A stretch of DNA of 6,552 bases, from contig DJBL01000081.1 of assembly GCA_002435595.1 (NCBI GenBank), positions 1-6,552 on the forward strand, read 5' to 3'. The position numbers and the translations under genes are program-made. Of this stretch, positions 1-5,689 are shown piece by piece. The notes beneath the pieces were generated by a model. It was not told where the DNA came from, did not search any database, and saw only the letters and a list, made by a program, of their open reading frames with translations. The stretch comes from Stenotrophomonas maltophilia (GTDB lineage: Bacteria > Pseudomonadota > Gammaproteobacteria > Xanthomonadales > Xanthomonadaceae). How positions within the stretch are numbered: the stretch's first letter is position 1; the number at the start of each line of letters is the position of its first letter.

Positions 1-61
1 TCCGATCTCCGGCCAGGACGGCACGGCGGTGTCGCTCCGTCGGCTCCGCGTCCGCGTCGGC

Positions 62-1378
62 TCAGCGCGGCGCGGGCGTGCCGGCGGTCGGGGTCACCCG
101 CCAGATGGTGTTGGCCAGATCGTCGGCGACGATCAACGCACCGCGCGGGTCCACGCTCACGCCCACCGGGCGGCCGCGGGTCCTGCCATCCTCGCCGCGG
201 AAACCGGACACCACGTCCACCGGCTCACCGGCCGGGCGACCATCACGGAACGGAACGAATACCACCTTGTAGCCCACCGGCGGGTTGCGGTTCCAGCTGC
301 CGTGTTCGCCGACGAACACACCGTCGGCAAACGCCGCGCCCATCGCCGGCGTGGAAAACGCCACCCCGAGCGCGGCCACGTGCGAGCCCAGCGCGTAGTC
401 CGGGGTTATCGCCGACGCCACCTTCCGCGGGTTCTGCGGCATCACCCGGGTATCCACGTGCTTGCCCCAGTAGCTGTAGGGCCAGCCGTAGAATCCGCCC
501 TCGCGCACCGAGGTGAGGTAGTCCGGGACCAGGTTGGGCCCGATCTCGTCGCGTTCGTTGACCACCGCCCACAGCGTGCCGCTGCCCGGCTGGATCGCCA
601 GCGCCGTGGGGTTGCGCAGGCCGGTGGCGTAGACCTTGTGCGCACCGCTGCTGGCGTCGATCTGCCAGACCTGGGCCCGGTCGATTTCCACCGCCATGCC
701 ACGCTCGGTGATGTTGCTGTTGGAGCCGATGCCCACGTACAGGAAGCGCCCGTCGGCGCTGGCCGCCAGCGACTTGGTCCAATGGTGGTTGATTGCCGCC
801 GGCAGCTCGGTGAGCGTGGTCGGTGCCGCACTGGCCTTGGTCTGCCCGACCTGGTAATCAAAGCGCACCAGCGCGTCCTGGTTGGCCACATACAACGCGT
901 TGCCGATCAGCGCCAGGCCATAGGGCGCATTGAGCTTGTCGGCAAACACGGTCTTGAGTTCGTACACGCCGTCGCCGTCGGCGTCGCGCAGCAGGGTCAG
1001 CCGGTTGCCGCTCTTGACCGCCGTGTTGCCCTTGGCCTTGATCTTGCCGGCGATCACGTCCTTCGGCTTGAGATTGGGGGCGCTGCCGCCGCGCCCTTCG
1101 GCCACCAGGATGTCGCCGTTGGGCAATACCAGGGTCTGGCGCGGGATGGCCAGGTCGGTGGCGATGGCGGTGATGCTGTAACCCTTGGGGACGGTGGGCA
1201 CGCGATCACCCCATGCGGCCGGCTTGGCGATGGTCATGTCCGGCATCACGCCACGGTGCGGCGCGGGCAGCTCGGGGGTGTGGCCGGTCTGGTTCAGCGG
1301 CGGAGCCTTCTGGCTGCACGCGGCCAGCGCGGCAGCCAGCACGGAGACGGCAAGGATCCGAACAGTCCGGCGGCTCAT
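62..1378 (-). CDS. PQQ-dependent sugar (sorbosone/glucose-type) dehydrogenase, lipoprotein
   Basis: This 438-residue protein resembles the soluble-glucose-dehydrogenase/sorbosone-dehydrogenase beta-propeller family (COG2133), whose known members oxidise sugars or aldehydes in the periplasm using PQQ. Residues 1-21 form a lipoprotein signal (MSRR, hydrophobic core, LAAC lipobox, Cys21); Ser at +2 predicts outer-membrane sorting. Visible family landmarks are LPNGDILVAEGRGG (85-98), an acidic calcium-type loop DADGDGVYE (132-140), NAPYGLALIGNALYVAN (150-166), His198/His199 in the region of the family's catalytic base, LRNP (254-257, the Arg-Asn pair), GGFYGWPYSYWGK (294-306), GEHGSWNR (357-364) and GRPVGVSVDPRGALIVADD (402-420). 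The ATG at 1378 is chosen because GGAGGT lies 5 bases upstream and it yields a proper signal peptide; the frame stays open upstream only because of high GC. It overlaps the DUF2231 gene by ATGA. Substrate is unknown, and PQQ use is inferred from family. Confidence 0.9.
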   Translation of the reverse strand: MSRRTVRILAVSVLAAALAACSQKAPPLNQTGHTPELPAPHRGVMPDMTIAKPAAWGDRVPTVPKGYSITAIATDLAIPRQTLVLPNGDILVAEGRGGSAPNLKPKDVIAGKIKAKGNTAVKSGNRLTLLRDADGDGVYELKTVFADKLNAPYGLALIGNALYVANQDALVRFDYQVGQTKASAAPTTLTELPAAINHHWTKSLAASADGRFLYVGIGSNSNITERGMAVEIDRAQVWQIDASSGAHKVYATGLRNPTALAIQPGSGTLWAVVNERDEIGPNLVPDYLTSVREGGFYGWPYSYWGKHVDTRVMPQNPRKVASAITPDYALGSHVAALGVAFSTPAMGAAFADGVFVGEHGSWNRNPPVGYKVVFVPFRDGRPAGEPVDVVSGFRGEDGRTRGRPVGVSVDPRGALIVADDLANTIWRVTPTAGTPAPR

Positions 1379-1791
1379 CGCACACCTCCCACGCGCAGGC
1401 TGGCAAACCCGATCCAGGTGGCCAGCAGGGCCAGTACGGAAACGATCACCGACCACACCAGCGCACCGGGCATGATCGCCCAGGCGTCGCGGGCGTGATG
1501 CAGTGCGTTGATGAAGCCGACCCCCCAGGTGGCGGCCAGCACCAGCACATAGCCAAGGCGGCGCGTGCGCCGGACCAGGCCAACGATGCCGCACAACAGC
1601 GCGATCGTGGTGAGCACCATCGCACCCACCAGCAGCCAGGCGGCGAAATTGGCCCACTGGATCTCGTAGCTGCTCCAGTAGGCGTAATCGGCCAGCAGCG
1701 CACCCAGGAACAGCGGCAACACGCCGCCCAGCACCGCAGCATGGAACGGGTGGATGGCCCAGGGTCGGGGCGGGACGGCAGTGGACACCAT
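1375..1791 (-). CDS. DUF2231-like four-helix inner-membrane protein
   Basis: This 138-residue protein is almost wholly membrane. Four hydrophobic segments are seen at about 14-34, 47-72, 79-95 and 109-131, with RRTRR (74-78) marking a cytoplasmic loop by the positive-inside rule. The opening HPFHAAVLGGVLPLFLGALL (14-33), followed by an Asp, has the shape of DUF2231 proteins, whose biochemical role is unsettled. Histidine pairs stand at the start of helix 1 (His14, His17) and the end of helix 3 (His98, His99). The start is the ATG at 1789-1791: AGGTGA lies 5 bases before it, and the GTG at 1798-1800 sits inside that ribosome binding site, so it is not the start. Its stop overlaps the dehydrogenase start (ATGA), so the two are surely co-translated. 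A role as membrane partner or electron route for the dehydrogenase is an inference from this coupling. Confidence 0.85.
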   Translation of the reverse strand: MVSTAVPPRPWAIHPFHAAVLGGVLPLFLGALLADYAYWSSYEIQWANFAAWLLVGAMVLTTIALLCGIVGLVRRTRRLGYVLVLAATWGVGFINALHHARDAWAIMPGALVWSVIVSVLALLATWIGFASLRVGGVR

Positions 1792-1841
1792 GGCTGTCAC
1801 CTCGGGAACGCGGATACGGAAGCCTGGATGCTGCCAGCGCC

Positions 1842-1869
1842 GGCGGCTGCATGGCGTGATGCTGCCGCC
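1842..1869 (-). terminator. Intercistronic hairpin directly after a stop codon
   Basis: On the minus strand the bases right after the TGA at 1872-1870 read GGCGGCAGCAT, a six-base loop CACGCC, then ATGCAGCCGCC. This gives ten pairs with a single A-A mismatch. No T tract follows, so it is more likely an mRNA-stabilising or attenuating stem within an operon than a full intrinsic terminator. Confidence 0.5.
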
Positions 1870-2232
1870 TCACGGGGCCCGGGCGTCCCCAGCCGCAGCA
1901 TGGGCACCCCCCACACCCGGCATCGCCGCGCCCAACAGTGCCGTGCAGGCGCCAACGAACACGCGATCGCCCCACGCCGCGTCGTCCGCGACGATCAACG
2001 CCGGCGCGACGCGGCCGGCCGCTACCCGCTGGCCGGTCTGCAGGAACGATCCGCCCACGAACGCGAAGAACACCACGCCCACCCGCGCGCACAGCGCACC
2101 GAACGCGCGCGACGCGCGGCGGCCGACGGCGGGCATCGCCTTGCCGGCCAGAGGGACCACCACCGGCAGCACCAGCAGCGCCACGACGCGCCGGGCGACC
2201 GCGTGCTCGCTCAGCGTTGCCGCACCGCGCAT
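1870..2232 (-). CDS. Small hydrophobic membrane protein, unknown
   Basis: I do not recognise this 120-residue protein. Hydrophobic stretches lie at about 16-33 (VVALLVLPVVVPLAG) and 43-63 (around VGVVFFAFVGGSFLQTG), with a weaker one at 91-109 (VFVGACTALLGAAMPGVGG). Arg-rich loops (RR 14-15, RR 38-39) fit an inner-membrane protein of two or three helices. Two cysteines (48, 96) sit in the hydrophobic parts. The start is uncertain: the ATG at 2232 overlaps the upstream gene by 22 bases and has no clear Shine-Dalgarno sequence, which would suit translational coupling. The frame is open further upstream to 2310 but that stretch is Gly-rich and looks like an out-of-frame reading of the neighbour. 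It is followed at once by a hairpin and then the DUF2231 gene. Confidence 0.6.
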   Translation of the reverse strand: MRGAATLSEHAVARRVVALLVLPVVVPLAGKAMPAVGRRASRAFGALCARVGVVFFAFVGGSFLQTGQRVAAGRVAPALIVADDAAWGDRVFVGACTALLGAAMPGVGGAHAAAGDARAP

Positions 2233-2471
2233 GTGGCCAGATGGCGTTCGGCCTCGGCCACCGACGCCACCCGGGCCACCGTGACCACCGACCACACCGG
2301 CAGCTGCCATTGCGGGTCGGCCACCTTGTGCAGCAGCGCCACCTGCACGCCGCCGTCGGCGTGCTGCACGATCCGCTCCAGCCGCTCCGTCCCGGCGCGG
2401 TAATGCTCGGCCACCACCACCTCGCCCGCGATGGGCGCGAACATCCAGATGCCGCCGTGCTTGTCTTCCAT
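2211..2471 (-). CDS. Unknown 86-residue protein, first gene of the dehydrogenase operon
   Basis: The family is not recognised. The protein (MEDKHGGIWMFAPIAGEVVV at the N-terminus) has no signal peptide or clear membrane helix. The alternation of short hydrophobic runs (EVVVAEHY, VQVALLHKV, WSVVTVARV) suggests a small alpha/beta or all-beta cytoplasmic fold, ending in a likely helix (SVAEAERHLATC). The ATG at 2471 is well supported: AAGGA lies 5 bases upstream, and a TAGAAT -10-like hexamer lies about 55 bases upstream of the start codon. Its end overlaps the start of the next membrane-protein gene. Being first in a unit that ends with a PQQ-type dehydrogenase, it might be a regulator or accessory protein, but nothing in the sequence shows this. 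Confidence 0.65.
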   Translation of the reverse strand: MEDKHGGIWMFAPIAGEVVVAEHYRAGTERLERIVQHADGGVQVALLHKVADPQWQLPVWSVVTVARVASVAEAERHLATCAVRQR

Positions 2472-2525
2472 GCGCGTCCTTGTGCAGTGCCGACGCCGAG
2501 GGCCGGATCGCTCGTCTGTACCTGC

Positions 2526-2554
2526 ATTCTATCCTGCAGGGCGACCGCTGCCGG
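2526..2554 (-). promoter_or_regulatory. Candidate promoter of the four-gene dehydrogenase operon
   Basis: The minus strand carries TAGAAT (2531-2526), five of six matches to the sigma-70 -10 box. A weak -35 (CCGGCA, 2554-2549; three of six matches) lies 17 bases away. Transcription would begin near 2519, giving a leader of roughly 48 bases to the ATG at 2471. This is one of the few A/T-rich hexamers in the divergent region 2472-2642. On the plus strand I see only a poor TAATAG near 2597 as a candidate for the lipoprotein pair. Confidence 0.4.
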
Positions 2555-2642
2555 CAGGCCCGCGCTTCACCTCGTTCTCATGCCGCTGCGCCGCTAATAG
2601 GCGAGTGCTGCATCGCCCCTCTCTCTCACGTCAGGAACGCGT

Positions 2643-2924
2643 ATGTACATCCGACTCCCGGGCGTCACCCTGGTGCTCCTCGCCACCCTCTCCGTCACCG
2701 GCTGCGGTACCGCCCAGATCAAGGGCTGGAGCAAGCCCGGCGCAAGCGATGCCCAGAAGCAGCAGGATCTGGCCGAGTGCGACTATGACGCCTCCAAGGC
2801 CACCACCGGGGACGGCAAAGCGCCGCAGAACACCGGCGCGGCGGTCGGCGACGGCGTGGTCGGCGGCATGGAAACGTCGGACCTGATCAAGAAGTGCATG
2901 CGTGTCCGCGGCTACAGCGGCTGA
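2643..2924 (+). CDS. Small two-cysteine lipoprotein
   Basis: A 93-residue lipoprotein: signal sequence MYIRLPGVTLVLLATLSVTGC with lipobox VTGC and lipidated Cys21; Gly at +2 is compatible with the outer membrane. The mature part has the layout of a common family of small proteobacterial lipoproteins: a Trp-Lys-Pro-Gly turn (GWSKPG, 28-33), an acidic helix ending in AEC (Cys46), a Gly-rich middle, and a terminal KKCMRVRGY (83-91) with Cys85. Cys46 and Cys85 probably form a disulfide. The family has no settled function that I know. The start is fixed by AGGA seven bases upstream. It lies 12 bases before the DUF1311 gene and very likely shares its transcript. Lipoprotein call is strong; role unknown. 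Confidence 0.85.
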   Translation: MYIRLPGVTLVLLATLSVTGCGTAQIKGWSKPGASDAQKQQDLAECDYDASKATTGDGKAPQNTGAAVGDGVVGGMETSDLIKKCMRVRGYSG

Positions 2925-2936
2925 GCGGAGAGCGCG

Positions 2937-3383
2937 ATGAAATCTCTCCTGATCCTGCTGGCCCTGACCGCCTGCATGCCGGCGGTGGCCCTTGCCGACG
3001 CGGTGCCCAGGACGTCCGACGGCATGGCCTGCGACAGCCCCGACCAGTCGCAGGCCGGGCTCAACCAGTGCGCGGGGATCGGCGCCACGGCCGCCGACGC
3101 GGAACTCAACCGCGTGTATGCCAGGGTGCTGGCGGCCAATGCCGGCGACACCGCGTTCGTGACCCGGTTCAAGGCCGCGCAGCGCGCCTGGGTTGCCTTC
3201 CGCGATGCGCAGATCGCGGCGCGCTTCCCGGACCCGCAGAATGCCGGCAGCGTGCTGCCCATGTGCCAGAGCAGCGAATACGAGCAGCTCACCCGCGCGC
3301 GCGTGGCCCAGCTGAAGCAGTGGCTGGACGGCACCGAAGAGGGCGATGTCTGCGCCGGGTCCTACCCCATGCGCAGTCGTTGA
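2937..3383 (+). CDS. DUF1311/LprI-like exported protein
   Basis: This 148-residue protein matches the DUF1311 pattern, the fold shared with the LprI type of lysozyme inhibitor. It has CDSPDQSQAGLNQCAG (32-47, paired Cys32/Cys45), ADAELNRVYARVL (53-65), FKAAQRAWVAFRD (78-90), and a terminal TRARVAQLKQWL helix (119-130). Cys110 and Cys139 may form a second disulfide, although the family's usual Cys after RDA is Ile here. Export is clear but the type is ambiguous. A type-I site after ALA-20 gives a soluble periplasmic protein, while LTAC at 10-13 fits a lipobox with an unusually short signal. The ATG has GGAG about 8 bases upstream. It follows the small lipoprotein by 12 bases. Lysozyme binding is family-based and not shown by the sequence; many DUF1311 proteins have no tested role. 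Confidence 0.85.
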   Translation: MKSLLILLALTACMPAVALADAVPRTSDGMACDSPDQSQAGLNQCAGIGATAADAELNRVYARVLAANAGDTAFVTRFKAAQRAWVAFRDAQIAARFPDPQNAGSVLPMCQSSEYEQLTRARVAQLKQWLDGTEEGDVCAGSYPMRSR

Positions 3384-3399
3384 CCCGGCGGCGACCGGT

Positions 3400-3428
3400 G
3401 GCTGCGTGGCGATGCCCGCCACGCAGCC
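3400..3428. terminator. Perfect 12-bp hairpin between convergent genes
   Basis: GGCTGCGTGGCG (3400-3411) and CGCCACGCAGCC (3417-3428) pair without mismatch around the five-base loop ATGCC. It lies 16 bases after the DUF1311 stop and 9 bases after the sulfatase stop on the other strand, the place expected for a shared bidirectional terminator. Neither side has a T tract, so termination may rely on the stem alone or on Rho. Confidence 0.65.
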
Positions 3429-3437
3429 CCGCGCCGG

Positions 3438-4988
3438 CTACTTGCTCGCCACCGCGTCCTGCAGCTTTTCGATTGCCTGGTCGGCGGTGAAGGTGTTCGG
3501 CTTCTGGATCTTGGGGAAGTTGATGAAGGTTTCGTTGAACTTGGTCAGCAACGCGATCGCGCCATAGACGATGTACACGTGGTTGATGTACCAGTCCCAG
3601 TAGGTATTGGAGGTGACATCGGCGAACTCGTACGGGTCGGTGCGCAGGTTGTAGATCTTGGGAATGCGCATGGCCGTGAACGGTTCGCCCCAGAGCTGCA
3701 TGGTGCCTTTGCAGCGCTGTTCCATGAACGTCACTTTCCAGTTGTCGTAGCGGATGCCCAGCATGTCGCCGTCATCGGAGATGTAGACGAACAGGTTGCG
3801 CGGCGATTTTTCCGCCTTGCCGGTCAGCCGCGGCAGCAGGCTCACCCCGTCGATGTGGTTCTTGTAGGTGCGCCCGATCGCCTTGACGCCCTTCTTGAGG
3901 TCCTCCACGACGGTCTTGTTGCCGGCCAGCTCCAGGAAGGTGGGCAGCCAGTCGTGGTGCTGCACGATGTCGTTGGAAATCGTGCCCGGCTTGATCTTGC
4001 CCGGGTAGCGCACCACCAGCGGGATGCGGAACGCGCCCTCCCAGTTGGTGTCCTTCTCGCTGCGGAACGGGGTCATGCCGCCGTCCGGCCACGAGTTGCG
4101 ATGCGGGCCGTTGTCGGTGGAGTACACCACCAGGGTGTCCTCGGCGATGCCCAGCTCGTCAAGGTAGTCCAGCAGCGACCCCACGTTCCTGTCATGGTCG
4201 ATCATGGTGTCGTGGTACGGCGACTGCCAGCGCCCGGCCTGGCCCAGGCTCTCCGGCTTGGTGTGGGTATACAGGTGCATGTGGGTGAAGTTGACCCAGA
4301 CGAAGAACGGGGTGTCCTCGTCGGTGGCCTGCTTGATGAAGCCCTTGGCGCGCTCGGCGAAGTCGTCGTCGCAGGTGAGCATGCGTTTGCGGTCCAGCGG
4401 GCCGGTATCCTCGATCTTCTGCTTGCCCACCTTGCCCCAGCGCGGCTGCTCGGTGCTGTCATCGGTCTCGGTGGCGAAGCTGTGGATCACCCCGCGCGGC
4501 TTGATGGTGTCGATGAACTTGCCGAACTCCTTCTCGGGGAAGTAGTCGTACATCTCCGGCTCTTCCTCGGCATTGAGATGGTAGAGGTTGCCGTAGAACT
4601 CATCGAACCCATGGTTGGTGGGCAGCATGTGGTTGAGGTCACCGAGGTGGTTTTTGCCGAACTGACCGGTGGTGTAACCCTCGTTTTTCAGCAGCGCGGC
4701 GATCGTGACGATTTTCTCGTTCATGCCCACCGGCGCGCCGGGAATGCCGACCTTCGACAGGCCGGTGCGCAGCACGCTCTGGCCGGTGATGAACGAGGAC
4801 CTGCCGGCGGTGCAGGACTGCTCTCCGTACGAATCGGTGAACAGCATGCCCTCGCTGGCCAGGCGATCGATGTTCGGGGTCTGGTAGCCCATCAACCCGT
4901 GCGTGTAGCAGCTCAGGTTGGATATGCCGATGTCGTCGCCCCAGATCACGAGGATGTTGGGCTTCTTTTTTTTGGATGCGCTGGCCAT
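3438..4988 (-). CDS. Arylsulfatase, formylglycine (type I) family, no signal peptide
   Basis: A complete 516-residue sulfatase of the alkaline-phosphatase superfamily, expected to hydrolyse sulfate esters; substrate unknown. Seen in order: NILVIWGDDIG (11-21) with metal-binding Asp18/Asp19; SCTAGR (58-63), where Cys59 would become formylglycine; GKNHLGD (111-117) with catalytic Lys112/His114; FTHMH (234-238); STDNG (290-294) with Asp292/Asn293 for the metal; FRSEKDTNWEGAFRIP (308-323) with Lys312. The C-terminal subdomain is complete (IYNLRTDPYE, 445-454). The protein begins MASASKKKKPN, with no hydrophobic leader, so it is predicted to be cytoplasmic, whereas relatives with the same EQSCTAGR block often have signals. 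GGAGA lies 5 bases before the ATG. A run of eight A bases encodes Lys6-Lys8. Sampled G+C is 55-58%, lower than neighbours. It needs a formylglycine-generating enzyme, which is not encoded in this window. Confidence 0.93.
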   Translation of the reverse strand: MASASKKKKPNILVIWGDDIGISNLSCYTHGLMGYQTPNIDRLASEGMLFTDSYGEQSCTAGRSSFITGQSVLRTGLSKVGIPGAPVGMNEKIVTIAALLKNEGYTTGQFGKNHLGDLNHMLPTNHGFDEFYGNLYHLNAEEEPEMYDYFPEKEFGKFIDTIKPRGVIHSFATETDDSTEQPRWGKVGKQKIEDTGPLDRKRMLTCDDDFAERAKGFIKQATDEDTPFFVWVNFTHMHLYTHTKPESLGQAGRWQSPYHDTMIDHDRNVGSLLDYLDELGIAEDTLVVYSTDNGPHRNSWPDGGMTPFRSEKDTNWEGAFRIPLVVRYPGKIKPGTISNDIVQHHDWLPTFLELAGNKTVVEDLKKGVKAIGRTYKNHIDGVSLLPRLTGKAEKSPRNLFVYISDDGDMLGIRYDNWKVTFMEQRCKGTMQLWGEPFTAMRIPKIYNLRTDPYEFADVTSNTYWDWYINHVYIVYGAIALLTKFNETFINFPKIQKPNTFTADQAIEKLQDAVASK

Positions 4989-5049
4989 GCAAGTCTCCGG
5001 GGTCGGGGTCGCTTGATGGTCGCCGTCACCCGCCGCCGCAGCCAGCGTG

Positions 5050-5075
5050 TTTCTACTTAGCCAGCCTCAGTAAGT
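5050..5075 (-). promoter_or_regulatory. Candidate sulfatase promoter/operator dyad
   Basis: This is the only A/T-rich patch between the sulfatase start and the preceding gene. ACTTA (5055-5059) and TAAGT (5071-5075) form an inverted repeat with an 11-base spacer. On the minus strand the overlapping hexamers TAAGTA (5059-5054) and TAGAAA (5055-5050) could serve as a -10 box, with a leader of about 60 bases. No good -35 is seen, so the promoter call is weak. Confidence 0.25.
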
Positions 5076-5120
5076 CTTCTTCCGCGCCGCGACCGCAGCC
5101 GGGCCTGGGCCCGCGCATTC

Positions 5121-5134
5121 AGTGCTCAGTGCTC
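5121..5134. repeat. 7-bp tandem duplication over a stop codon
   Basis: AGTGCTC occurs twice in direct succession and contains the TGA (5128-5126) that ends the 164-residue protein gene. A second TGA lies in the same unit one copy further on, in another frame. It is probably a small replication slip at the 3' end. Confidence 0.5.
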
Positions 5135-5620
5135 CAGCGGCCCCGCGTCCGAGCTGCGTCCGAGCCGCTGGTAGGCGCCCTCGAAATCCAGGTAGTCCTC
5201 GTGCAGGCCCTGCACCAGCCGACCGCTGGGCGCGCCATCGGCATCGGTTTCCATGAGCTGCCAGCCGGGCCAGTCCGGCCCCTGCCCGGCTGGGCCGTGA
5301 TCGAGCGCCATCACCCACCCGTTGCCCAGCGCCCGGCCGTAGGCCAGCAGCAGCGCCTCCAGCGCCGCAGGCGCCACGGCCTCGTGCAGGGCCTTCAGCG
5401 TGTCCTGCAGGGCGGGCTGGTCGTACACCGCCTCGGCGAGGGTGTCCTGCACGGCATCGGTCAACTGGTACACCTCGCGCAGCAGCAGGAACCGCGCGAA
5501 CTGCGGAATGTCCTCGGCCAGCTCACTGCCCACCCAGTCGCGCGGATCGAGGCATCCGGCAGCGTGCATGGCCCCGGTCAGCTGCGCGCGGCGGTCCGGG
5601 GGTGAGGAAGGAACGGTCAT
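5126..5620 (-). CDS. Unknown 164-residue soluble protein
   Basis: I do not recognise the family. The protein is acidic and mostly helical by eye: a Pro-rich start (TVPSSPPDRR), then helices around 11-23, 34-66 (AEDIPQFARFLLLREVYQLT and on), 69-83 and 84-99 (PAALEALLLAYGRALG). A Gly/Trp-rich section follows (GNGWVMALDHG 99-109, DWPGWQLMETDADG 116-129), and a helical end (LHEDYLDFEGAYQRLG, 139-154). No signal or membrane segment is seen. The ATG at 5620 is chosen because AGGA lies seven bases upstream; a TTG at 5644 in the same frame has no such support. It sits 69 bases after a membrane-protein gene and 137 bases before the sulfatase, all on one strand, but hairpins and the A/T-rich patch between them suggest partly separate transcription. 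Confidence 0.7.
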   Translation of the reverse strand: MTVPSSPPDRRAQLTGAMHAAGCLDPRDWVGSELAEDIPQFARFLLLREVYQLTDAVQDTLAEAVYDQPALQDTLKALHEAVAPAALEALLLAYGRALGNGWVMALDHGPAGQGPDWPGWQLMETDADGAPSGRLVQGLHEDYLDFEGAYQRLGRSSDAGPLEH

Positions 5621-5652
5621 GCTGGCATCCTGTGCGTCGGGCAACGATCTCG

Positions 5653-5673
5653 GGGCGGGCAGTCTACCCGCCC
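5653..5673 (-). terminator. GC hairpin between two minus-strand genes
   Basis: GGGCGGG (5653-5659) and CCCGCCC (5667-5673) pair perfectly around a seven-base loop. The stem starts 16 bases after the stop of the membrane-protein gene on the minus strand and has no following T tract. It may end or attenuate that transcript before the 164-residue protein gene. Confidence 0.4.
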
Positions 5674-5689
5674 GGTCGGTGCCGACGGA

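Noticed and set aside
1..61. Possible end of a further gene at the left edge
   Set aside because: No frame in these 61 bases shows a start, ribosome binding site or recognisable protein; there is too little sequence to support a call.
29..1498. 489-residue plus-strand open frame
   Set aside because: It is antisense to the dehydrogenase and DUF2231 genes, is His/Arg/Gly-rich and has no family features; it arises from high-GC codon bias.
1213..2403. 396-residue plus-strand open frame
   Set aside because: Its His/Gln/Arg-rich low-complexity composition and its position opposite four well-supported minus-strand genes mark it as a shadow.
1379..2527. An 821-residue minus-strand open frame (62-2527) that would fuse a long N-terminal part to the dehydrogenase
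   Set aside because: The upstream half is Arg/Gly/Pro-rich and runs through three other genes in the wrong frame. The dehydrogenase has its own ribosome binding site and lipoprotein signal at 1378.
2533..2540. CCTGCAGG palindrome and the nearby CTGCCGGCAG palindrome as operators
   Set aside because: Short GC palindromes are expected by chance in such DNA, and these two share no sequence or spacing that suggests a regulator.
2631..3422. 263-residue minus-strand open frame
   Set aside because: It lies opposite the lipoprotein and DUF1311 genes, both of which have good start signals and signal peptides; the minus reading has neither.
3579..5060. 493-residue plus-strand open frame opposite the sulfatase
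   Set aside because: It mirrors the sulfatase codon frame and has no recognisable motifs, while the minus-strand protein has every sulfatase motif.
5100..5113. CGGGC-CTGG-GCCCG as a terminator of the 164-residue protein gene
   Set aside because: A five-base stem without a T tract is too weak to call.
5621..5644. TTG start at 5644 for the 164-residue protein
   Set aside because: The ATG at 5620 has AGGA at proper spacing; the extra eight residues would be encoded by the ribosome-binding region itself.
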